NCBI GenBank assembly: GCA_001304015.1
Contig: LJUY01000024.1
Span: forward strand, 1-31,992
DNA length: 31,992 bases
From: a candidate division Zixibacteria bacterium SM23_81
GTDB taxonomy: Bacteria; SM23-81
Direction of reading: 5' to 3'
Below the pieces are notes generated by a model. The model had not been told where the DNA came from. It saw only the letters and a program-made list of their open reading frames with translations, and ran no database searches. This document shows positions 26,701-31,615 of this stretch, piece after piece (position 1 is the stretch's first letter; each line of letters starts with the position of its first letter). The position numbers and the translations under genes were made by a program.

Positions 26701-26878
26701 GGCCGTCATCGGGGGTCTAACCGTCTCCACCCTTTTGACTCTGGTGATCATTCCGGTCATTTACACTTACACCGATGCCTTCGCCGAGAGGGTTAAGAAC
26801 AGGCTTTCATGGATCGTCCATCGAGAAGAGAGGACGGCTGCGCCCAACTATGAAACGGATGCTGCCGATGCGAAATGA
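23741..26878 (+). CDS. RND-family efflux transporter (AcrB-like)
   Basis: Inner-membrane pump of 1045 residues with the family layout: N-terminal cytosolic FLSDFSVKRPVAITMIVMVF helix TM1, large periplasmic loops, TM2-TM6 around 330-490, the second half-repeat with TM7 near 535, and TM8-TM12 near 860-1020. Motifs: GGLAIGIGMLVDNSIVVLEN in TM4 (D401-N402, aligned by eye to D407-D408 of AcrB) and VGIVVNNAIVLLDYVRR in TM10 (N923 at the place of K940). So one Asp is kept, while the second Asp and the Lys of the AcrB proton relay are Asn, as in some other HAE-type subfamilies. Substrate cannot be told from sequence. It completes the tripartite system; the start of the next gene overlaps its end. Confidence 0.95.
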   Translation: MFLSDFSVKRPVAITMIVMVFVALGLVSLRKLPVELIPDINLPVIFLSSNYPGVGPEEVEKLVTKPLEMAVSRAAGIKNVSSTSRLGNCSMQLEFEWGTDLDQAMTDIREMIEQYKEDFLPKEMENPMLLKYDPTSIPVSVYGFNSERRSMRELRKMGEDLVAPYLEQLDGVGSVLVWGGGFREISVLVDQKKLMGVGLSLDQLVQQLQAENLDISSGHIVEGGRDYQVKSRGEFESLDDIKNVVVTVAAGIPVRLRDVASVIYAPVEETAFARMQGQNSTVIAIMKQSDANTVNVSKRVRKELAKIEERLPTDVAMSELFDSAEYIEQSVNNVRDAALYGAILAILVLFLFLRSYRASFIIGTAIPISVIITFFPLYFLNISINIISLGGLAIGIGMLVDNSIVVLENIYRRLQGGEDRNTSARRGASQVAMAITASTLTTMVIFIPILFTQGVVRIFFGQLAASIAFSLSASLVVALTLVPMISAKLMNQKATARIVKAQNFIEPIRRLYLRILNGALKHRLRTLTLALILFLVSLFLIPVIGINFMPDADNGLFQIYITLPAGSPLEETKDLIGNLEDYLSALPYTEIVFDMGGEAGDVTTDRVANVGTMMVRLVDRKERSVSTMEVVNALRDTLRSWSGAKFQVATMNQLQSSTYGDVEIKVSGQDFEVLKNLAQKIEERLTRVKGIKGTNSSVEEAHPEIRWVVDREKAANLGLGSFQIGQTVQTALMGKVATRVEKFGTEIDVRVWLKEDQRDKIDQLNSVMIRSPLGFDVPLRQVASLEYGLTPDKLFRENQMRVAWIGGDIGGRDLRSIMTEVRREIGKLALPDGYLISYSGEDEDMRESMKDLFIDFLFAALLVYMIMAALFESFMHPFTIMFSIPFALTGALLALFIGHLVAGMTITVNALIGVVMLVGIVVNNAIVLLDYVRRGQEEGLKCREALIKAGSVRMRPILLTALTTILGLTPLALGMGEGSEVRAPMAVAVIGGLTVSTLLTLVIIPVIYTYTDAFAERVKNRLSWIVHREERTAAPNYETDAADAK

Positions 26879-27473
26879 AGAGTTCTTACGAGAGCTGCGC
26901 CAAAGTTTTCCCCATGCGGGTACGCTCCATGTGAAGCAGAGCGCCCTACTGGTGGTGGATATGCAGGAGTATTTTCGTCCCATGGCGGGAGAGATACTCC
27001 CTCGGTTGGCGGAGCTCATCGCCACCTGCCACCTGATGGGAGTACCGGTCATCTATACGCAGCATTCCCACCAGGACTCATCCAGGGATGGGGGTATGCT
27101 GGCTCAGTGGTGGGGTCAGGTCATCCTGGCCGGTTCCTTCGATGCCCAGTTGATGCCGGAAATTGCCCCGCTGGCAGAAGATAAGCTTGTGCCAAAAAAT
27201 CGCTACAGTGCTTTTTACAAGACGGATCTGGAGGAACATCTGCACAAGCTGGGAGTGACGGATCTGCTCATCGGTGGGGTCATGACCAATCTGTGCTGCG
27301 AGACCACGGCGCGGGATGCTTTTGTTCGGGATTACCGAGTCTTCTTTTTGGCCGATGGCACGGCCACTGCCACCCAGGACTTCCAACGGGCTTCCTTGAC
27401 AAATCTGGCCTTTGGCTTCGCCTATCTTGTGACCTGTGACCAGATAATCCGGCTGCTGGTGGGCGATGAATAA
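26868..27473 (+). CDS. Isochorismatase-family cysteine hydrolase
   Basis: Probable start ATG 26868, giving 201 residues; ATGs at 26850 and 26859 are also in frame, and all overlap the end of the pump gene. The fold is recognisable: …SALLVVDMQEYFRP…, …GVPVIYTQHSH…, …VPKNRYSAFYKTDL…, …DLLIGGVMTNLCCETTARDAF…. The catalytic triad is D31, K110 and C143. Substrates in this family range from isochorismate to nicotinamide, carbamoylated amines and ureides; no entB- or pncA-specific feature was recognised, so the substrate is unknown. Its overlap with the pump gene suggests cotranscription with the efflux system, possibly as an unrelated passenger. Confidence 0.88.
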   Translation: MRNEEFLRELRQSFPHAGTLHVKQSALLVVDMQEYFRPMAGEILPRLAELIATCHLMGVPVIYTQHSHQDSSRDGGMLAQWWGQVILAGSFDAQLMPEIAPLAEDKLVPKNRYSAFYKTDLEEHLHKLGVTDLLIGGVMTNLCCETTARDAFVRDYRVFFLADGTATATQDFQRASLTNLAFGFAYLVTCDQIIRLLVGDE

Positions 27474-27497
27474 GGTCAGGAGACCAGGGGAGGGGAG

Positions 27498-28328
27498 ATG
27501 AAGAAGAAATCCGCAAAAAGGAACAAGCGTCACGTTTTCGTCGTCTCCGATGCCACGGGTTCCACCTGCGAGTTGGTGGTCAATGCGGCCCTGACGCAGT
27601 TCAAGACCTCCCGGGCCGTGCTCCACAGAGTGCGGCAGGTGCGCAACGTCGATCAAGTTCATGCTGTCATCCAAGAAGCCCAAAAAGTACAGGGCATAGT
27701 GGTGTATACTTTGGTTGTGCCGGATTTGAGGAAAGCCATCCTCACACTCGGCCGGCATCGAGCGGTATCCACCATCGACATTTTAGGACCGGTCTTGAGC
27801 CGGCTGACCGATCTTCTGGAGCTATCACCCATGGCCAAGCCTGGGCTGTTCAAGGGACTGGATCAAGCCTACTTCGAACGCATCGAGGCCATGGACTACG
27901 CCATCAAGCATGATGACGGCCAGAGGCCCGGAGATCTGCCCCAGGCTGACCTGGTTTTGGTGGGGGTATCCCGCACCTCGAAGACGCCCATCAGCGTCTA
28001 CCTATCCTATCGCGGATTCAAGGTAGCCAACGTGCCCATCGTGCTGGATACCATGCCCCTAAGACAGCTCTTCGAGATCGATCCGCACAAGGTTATTGGG
28101 CTGACTATCCGCCCCGAAAGGCTTCAGCTTCTGCGAAGAGCCCGAGCTGAGGGCTACATGATGGACATGCCCACTTACACCAACTTGCGGGTCATCCGGA
28201 AAGAGCTTCAACAAAGCATTGACATCTTTCAGGAACAGGAGTGGCAGACCTTCGACGTCACACTTCGTTCCATAGAGGAGGCGGCCACGGTCATCATGCA
28301 GCTGCTGGGCAGGCATCTCGTGGAATAG
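27498..28328 (+). CDS. ppsR: DUF299 bifunctional kinase/pyrophosphorylase (PEP synthase or PPDK regulator)
   Basis: Protein of 276 residues behind GGGGAGGGGAG. It has the DUF299 pattern: …HVFVVSDATGSTCELVVNAAL… at the N-terminus and the unusual P-loop-like G156-V-S-R-T-S-K-T163, followed by …TPISVYLSYRGFKVANVPIV…, …IGLTIRPERLQLLRRAR…. Members reversibly phosphorylate a threonine of pyruvate,phosphate dikinase or PEP synthase, using ADP for inactivation and phosphate for reactivation. The target gene (ppdK or ppsA) is not in the window, so which enzyme is controlled is unknown. It begins 24 bp after the isochorismatase-like gene. Confidence 0.93.
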   Translation: MKKKSAKRNKRHVFVVSDATGSTCELVVNAALTQFKTSRAVLHRVRQVRNVDQVHAVIQEAQKVQGIVVYTLVVPDLRKAILTLGRHRAVSTIDILGPVLSRLTDLLELSPMAKPGLFKGLDQAYFERIEAMDYAIKHDDGQRPGDLPQADLVLVGVSRTSKTPISVYLSYRGFKVANVPIVLDTMPLRQLFEIDPHKVIGLTIRPERLQLLRRARAEGYMMDMPTYTNLRVIRKELQQSIDIFQEQEWQTFDVTLRSIEEAATVIMQLLGRHLVE

Positions 28329-28334
28329 GGTCTG

Positions 28335-28354
28335 TACGCAATACGCAATACGTA
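28335..28354. repeat. Short tandem repeat after ppsR
   Basis: Two copies of TACGCAA followed by TACGTA, just after the ppsR stop. The stretch is short and of no clear function. Confidence 0.5.
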
Positions 28355-28363
28355 CCAAGCAGC

Positions 28364-28413
28364 CCCAGCGCCATGCAATTTGTCATCGAGACAGGCGCTG
28401 GGTTTTCCCTTTT
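28364..28413 (+). terminator. Probable terminator after ppsR
   Basis: Nine-bp GC-rich perfect stem (CCCAGCGCC at 28364-28372 with GGCGCTGGG at 28394-28402), 21-nt loop, then TTTTCCCTTTT. The long loop and broken T-run make it less certain than the other terminators, but position at an operon end supports it. Confidence 0.65.
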
Positions 28414-28416
28414 CCC

Positions 28417-28445
28417 TTGACAGCCAGCGGATTCGAGGCTATTTT
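28417..28445 (+). promoter_or_regulatory. Sigma70-like promoter for trmO
   Basis: TTGACA (28417-28422), 17-bp spacer, TATTTT (28440-28445), 40 bp before the trmO ATG and right after the preceding terminator. Confidence 0.65.
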
Positions 28446-28485
28446 GGGTGTGCTTTGAGTTTCGAAATCAAGGAGAGGAACGGTT

Positions 28486-28989
28486 ATGGCACAAAGGGTA
28501 ACGGACACTTTCGTCTTCAAGCCCATTGGGATCATCCACACTCCTTTCAAAAAGATTGAGGGCATTCCCATCCAGGGTTCCCTCTGTCCAGAGATGCGGG
28601 GGTGGATAGAGGTCTTCCAGGAGTTCGCCGACGGGCTGCAGGATGTGGACGGATTTTCTCACCTCATCTTGCTGTATGTGTTCCACCGCAGCGAGGGATT
28701 TCGTTTGATCACCAAGCCCTTTTTAGAGGAAACGCCCCGGGGGCTCTTTGCCATTCGCGCTCCCAAGAGGCCGAATCCTATCGGATTTACGGTGGTGAAA
28801 CTTTTGCGAAGAGAGGCCAATCGCCTTGACATCGCCGGCGTTGACATGGTGGACGGAACCCCGCTGCTGGACATCAAACCCTATATTTCTGCCATCGATG
28901 CTCATACCGATACCAAAGATGGTTGGATCTCAGGTAAAATGAGAAGTGATAATGGTAAAAGGCTATCTGATAGCAGGTTTATTGAATAA
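28486..28989 (+). CDS. trmO: tRNA (N6-threonylcarbamoyladenosine(37)-N6)-methyltransferase TrmO
   Basis: Protein of 167 residues with AGGAGAGGAACGG upstream. TsaA/YaeB fold: FVFKPIGIIHTPFK at the N-terminus, …FADGLQDVDGFSHLILLYVFHRSEG…, and the signature …GLFAIRAPKRPNPIGFTVVKLL…, then …VDMVDGTPLLDIKPYISAIDA…. Members methylate N6 of t6A at position 37 of some tRNAs with S-adenosylmethionine. In other bacteria and archaea the same family occurs in varied neighbourhoods, including metal-related ones, so a divergent substrate is possible. It stands alone with its own promoter. Confidence 0.9.
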   Translation: MAQRVTDTFVFKPIGIIHTPFKKIEGIPIQGSLCPEMRGWIEVFQEFADGLQDVDGFSHLILLYVFHRSEGFRLITKPFLEETPRGLFAIRAPKRPNPIGFTVVKLLRREANRLDIAGVDMVDGTPLLDIKPYISAIDAHTDTKDGWISGKMRSDNGKRLSDSRFIE

Positions 28990-29103
28990 TTAGAGGTGAG
29001 TGAAAGTGCAAATAAAGGGCTATGTTGCGTGATGCCTGTTGCGTTGGGGGGCTAAAAGGTATTTCCACGCCACATGGCTCAAACTAACGGGTGGTGCTAT
29101 CAG

Positions 29104-29313
29104 ATGAAATATGGCACGGTTCGCATGTGGGATGATGCTAAGGGCTTCGGCTTTATTCTCTCTGATGACGACGAGGATCTGTTCGTGCACTTTAGCGATC
29201 TTGACCCGCGGGTCAAAGGCAAGCGATTGCAGGAGGGTCAGCGGGTGGCATTCGACATGCGCAGGGAAATGAAGGGCGACCGGGCAATTCATGTGAGGGT
29301 GGTGGAAGGCTAA
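29104..29313 (+). CDS. Cold-shock-domain protein
   Basis: From ATG 29104 the protein has 69 residues (MKYGTVRMWDDAKGFGFILSDD…). RNP1 (KGFGFI) and RNP2 (DLFVHFSDL) are both present, so it should bind single-stranded RNA or DNA as CspA-like proteins do. A GGTGG stretch at 29090-29094 may be its binding site; an ATG at 29074 in frame would add 10 residues and has no better site. The 114-bp gap after trmO shows no clear promoter or terminator. Confidence 0.88.
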   Translation: MKYGTVRMWDDAKGFGFILSDDDEDLFVHFSDLDPRVKGKRLQEGQRVAFDMRREMKGDRAIHVRVVEG

Positions 29314-29339
29314 AAGAATCTTATGACAGTTTAATAAAG

Positions 29340-29391
29340 GCAGTCTTTGCGAGGAGGCGTTCGCTTGGCGAACGCCGACGCGGCAATCTCG
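29340..29391. repeat. Left copy of the hairpin repeat
   Basis: 52 bp: outer 14-mer, then a perfect 9-bp stem GGCGTTCGC/GCGAACGCC (29356-29364 and 29368-29376) with a 3-nt loop, then inner GCAATCTCG. It lies 26 bp after the cold-shock gene and may also act as its transcription terminator because TTTTT follows at 29392-29396. Confidence 0.75.
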
Positions 29392-29484
29392 TTTTTCATA
29401 AAAGCGGCTAGTAACTTTACAGCGCTTTTGGATATCTACACCTCAGTTGCTGTTGTTGAAAGAAGAAAGTCAAAGTTGGTCGCC

Positions 29485-29772
29485 ATGGAAAAGCAATACT
29501 GTGTCTACATCATGACCAACAAAATGAACACCGTATTCTATACCGGTGTCAAAAATAATTTGATCCGACGTGTTTATCAGCACAAAGAGAAAATTTGTAA
29601 AGGCTTTATCAGTCGATATAAAATCGTCAAGCTGGTATACTACGAGATTTTTCAAGATATCTACAATGCAATTTCACGCGAGAAGCAAATAGAAGCCGGT
29701 TCAAGGCCGAAGAAGACAGACCTCATCAATAGCATGAATCCAGAATGGAAAGATCTTTATAAAACGTTGTGA
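29485..29772 (+). CDS. GIY-YIG domain nuclease, stand-alone
   Basis: ATG 29485 gives 95 residues (MEKQYCVYIMTNKMNTVFYT…), the size of single-domain GIY-YIG proteins. The motif parts are Y-V-Y (7-9 region) and Y19-T-G21, with R29, H33 and the metal-binding E66 in SREKQIE, so the active site looks intact. A longer frame from 29347 runs through the left repeat and is not supported. The gene is clearly richer in A and T than its neighbours, which fits transfer. Related single-domain proteins are abundant in environmental bacterial genomes, and their role is not settled. It is framed by inverted hairpin repeats. Confidence 0.88.
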   Translation: MEKQYCVYIMTNKMNTVFYTGVKNNLIRRVYQHKEKICKGFISRYKIVKLVYYEIFQDIYNAISREKQIEAGSRPKKTDLINSMNPEWKDLYKTL

Positions 29773-29782
29773 TATTTAAAGG

Positions 29783-29837
29783 CGAGATTGCTTCGCGGAG
29801 CCTGTGCTGAGCGAAGCGAAGTGCTCGCAAAGACTGC
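29783..29837. repeat. Right copy of the hairpin repeat, inverted
   Basis: 55 bp: CGAGATTGC, a stem GCTTCGC/GCGAAGC (29790-29796 and 29811-29817) with a 14-nt loop, then CTCGCAAAGACTGC. The hairpin core differs in sequence from the left copy but has the same layout. It begins 10 bp after the GIY-YIG stop. Confidence 0.75.
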
Positions 29838-29843
29838 AGAGGG

Positions 29844-29857
29844 GAGATTGCTTCTCG
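29844..29857. repeat. Third, truncated repeat copy
   Basis: GAGATTGCTTCTCG repeats the inner end of the right copy (GAGATTGCTTCGCG at 29784-29797 differs by one base) but the remainder is missing. It sits in the leader of the following acetyltransferase-like gene and may be a remnant of an earlier insertion. Confidence 0.55.
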
Positions 29858-29893
29858 AATTTTATAGGGCCTTCTCTTCCTGTATGCTTCTCT

Positions 29894-30787
29894 ATGCTTA
29901 TGAATTCACAAGCCACCATAATCCTAGATCCATCTTCCCATACCGATGGAGTTAAAGTCTTCATGAAGGCTTTAAAAATCTCAGGAGGGGATACCAAAAT
30001 CAATCTCCTGGAGAAAATCGTTGAAGCCTTCTCCAAGCTTCCCTACGAGAATATAAGCAAGATCATCAAGCTCAGCGATCATCTAGAGGACGAAATACAG
30101 ATTCGCCTGCCTGAGGAGGTAGTTGAGGGCCATCTCACTGAAGGCCTGGGAGGGACGTGCTTTTCCCTGACTTTCACGCTACAAACAATTCTCGCCCAAA
30201 ATGGTTTTTCATGCTACCCGGTGATGGCCAGCATGCGTGCCGGACGCAACATCCATTGCGCTCTCGTAACCCTAATGGGAGAGACCAAGTACCTCATCGA
30301 TCCGGGGTATCTGCTGGGCAAACCCGTGGAGCTGCATCCCAGAAAGCCATATTCTTTTCGAAATGAGTTCGCCCACCTGGAGCTTCGCTTTCAGCCAGAC
30401 GACAGCGCCTACCACCTGTATACTTTCACCGGCCAGGAGCGCAAGTGGCGCTATAACTTCAAAGATCAGCCGACAGGACCCGAGGACTTTCTTCGCTACT
30501 GGCAGAATTCCTTCCACAAGAACGCCATGCACGGCATCTGCCTGAACCGGGTGACCTCGAGAGGGCTGGTCTACGTGCGCAAGAAATTCATGCGGAAGAT
30601 CACCCCGGAAGGAAAGTGGAACGTGAACATCAAGCGCAATTACCATTCAGCCATCCAGGAGACCTTTGGCATTCGGCCAGAGCTAGTAGAACAAGCCCTG
30701 GTGGCTCTGGAGGCCAACATGGCCTGGGAGCGGGAACACGGGCTGTATCATCCCAGGGGGAGAAGGTATGAGACCGTCGGAGCCTGA
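29894..30787 (+). CDS. Arylamine N-acetyltransferase-like protein
   Basis: ATG 29894 (or 29900) gives about 297 residues; an in-frame GTG at 29804 lies inside the repeat and is rejected. The NAT superfamily pattern is seen: …SKLPYENISKII…, …EGLGGTCFSLTFTLQTILAQNGF… with catalytic C89, …GRNIHCALVTLMGETKYLIDPGY… with H121 and D136, the Cys-His-Asp triad. NAT enzymes transfer acyl groups from acyl-CoA to amines; relatives act in amide synthesis or as transglutaminase-like enzymes. The C-terminal half is less familiar, so acceptor and donor are unknown. The stop overlaps the following DUF4416 gene by 20 bp. No good ribosome binding site was seen. Confidence 0.78.
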   Translation: MLMNSQATIILDPSSHTDGVKVFMKALKISGGDTKINLLEKIVEAFSKLPYENISKIIKLSDHLEDEIQIRLPEEVVEGHLTEGLGGTCFSLTFTLQTILAQNGFSCYPVMASMRAGRNIHCALVTLMGETKYLIDPGYLLGKPVELHPRKPYSFRNEFAHLELRFQPDDSAYHLYTFTGQERKWRYNFKDQPTGPEDFLRYWQNSFHKNAMHGICLNRVTSRGLVYVRKKFMRKITPEGKWNVNIKRNYHSAIQETFGIRPELVEQALVALEANMAWEREHGLYHPRGRRYETVGA

Positions 30788-31295
30788 TCCAGTGAAATTG
30801 ATCGCGGGGGTGCTGTATTCGGACCACAGCCTCCTGGAGAGGGCTACCAAACTCCTCAGCGACCAATTCGGTCCTGTGGACTATCGCAGCGAGCCCATGC
30901 CTTTTGAGGTCACCGACTACTATCGGGATGAGATGGGCGGGCCCATCCAGAGGCTTTTTCTCTCATTTAAAGAGCTGATTGACCCGGGCAGGTTGGCCCA
31001 GATCAAAATCAAGACCAACGAGATCGAGGATGCCTTGGCCGTGGATGGTCTCCGCAAGGTCAATTTAGACTGCGGCTACATGGACGTCTGCAAGGTGGTT
31101 TTGGCCTCGGCCAAATACAACGGGCAGAAGATCTATCTGGGGCAAGGAATTTACGCAGACCCGACTCTGCATTACGAGAAGGGACATTTCACTTCCTATC
31201 CGTGGAGCTTTCCCGACTTCAAAAGCGGGCAGTATGAGAGAATTTTTCTGCGCATCCGGGAGTTGTTTAAGGTGGGGAGGAAAAGGGGAGGGTAG
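30768..31295 (+). CDS. DUF4416 family protein
   Basis: Protein of 175 residues, ATG 30768 with GGGGGAGAAGG upstream, overlapping the previous gene. The pattern …PVKLIAGVLYSDHSLLERATKLLSDQFGPVDYRSEPMPFEVTDYYRDEMG…, …RLFLSFKELIDPGRLAQIKIKTNEIE…, …VNLDCGYMDVCKVVLASAKY…, …GIYADPTLHYEKGHFTSYPWSFPDF… is that of DUF4416, a family of unknown function found in several anaerobic and uncultured lineages. No transmembrane segment. The overlap points to coupled expression with the NAT-like gene. Confidence 0.85.
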   Translation: MRPSEPDPVKLIAGVLYSDHSLLERATKLLSDQFGPVDYRSEPMPFEVTDYYRDEMGGPIQRLFLSFKELIDPGRLAQIKIKTNEIEDALAVDGLRKVNLDCGYMDVCKVVLASAKYNGQKIYLGQGIYADPTLHYEKGHFTSYPWSFPDFKSGQYERIFLRIRELFKVGRKRGG

Positions 31296-31327
31296 AAGAA
31301 AGAATAGGAGAATTTCGAATGTAGCGG

Positions 31328-31353
31328 CCGCGTCAATTCGACGCGGTTTTTTT
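31328..31353 (+). terminator. Rho-independent terminator after the DUF4416 gene
   Basis: Seven-bp GC-rich stem (CCGCGTC at 31328-31334 with GACGCGG at 31340-31346), 5-nt loop, and seven T at 31347-31353, 32 bp after the stop. Confidence 0.9.
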
Positions 31354-31397
31354 GTGGCTAAATGAAAGTGAGAATCCCGTGGACTGTTAGATAACCG

Positions 31398-31422
31398 ATT
31401 GCTAGTAAAGAAGATTAGCAAT
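31398..31422. repeat. Short inverted repeat upstream of the last promoter
   Basis: ATTGCTA (31398-31404) and TAGCAAT (31416-31422) with 11 bp between, 60 bp before the -35 box. It could be a regulator site or chance; the rest of the gap 31296-31615 holds a terminator and a promoter. Confidence 0.35.
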
Positions 31423-31481
31423 TTCATAGGGAAAGTGATCCGCTGTTGTCACAATATGTCATCATAAGGGCCACTTTTTTC

Positions 31482-31510
31482 TTGACAAAAACAGCTGCTT
31501 GTGATAGAAT
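31482..31510 (+). promoter_or_regulatory. Strong sigma70-like promoter
   Basis: TTGACA (31482-31487), 17-bp spacer, TAGAAT (31505-31510), the best promoter match in the window. The predicted transcription start near 31517 leaves a leader of about 100 nt before the GTG at 31616. Confidence 0.75.
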
Positions 31511-31615
31511 GGACTTGAGTCAGCTAAATCTTTTTTCGCAGAAGGAGTTAGTTATTTCGTTCTTAATGTCAAGGCCTTTATGACCATAAACATTTTCCTT
31601 TATAGGAGGTGCGCC

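Larger units (their letters stand above)
29340..29837 (+). mobile_element. Putative GIY-YIG nuclease unit framed by inverted repeats
   Basis: A 498-bp unit whose ends are the exact inverted 14-mers GCAGTCTTTGCGAG (29340-29353) and CTCGCAAAGACTGC (29824-29837). Each end continues into a hairpin and then a second shared inverted 9-mer (GCAATCTCG at 29383-29391 and CGAGATTGC at 29783-29791). Inside lies a single AT-rich GIY-YIG gene. No transposase is present and I see no target-site duplication. This looks like a small mobile or mobilised element dependent on the nuclease, or a repeat pair that has captured a gene; the mobility is inferred. Confidence 0.55.

Noticed and set aside
28329-28485. 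tRNA or small RNA gene in the gap between ppsR and trmO
   Set aside because: The only structure is a single 9-bp hairpin with a T-rich end, better explained as a terminator; no cloverleaf or TTCGA arm is present.
29347-29484. Longer start for the GIY-YIG gene, adding 46 residues
   Set aside because: The extension is translated from the hairpin repeat and has no family match; ATG 29485 gives the standard domain start.
29340-29857. CRISPR array
   Set aside because: There are only two full repeat copies, inverted rather than direct, and the space between them is a coding gene.
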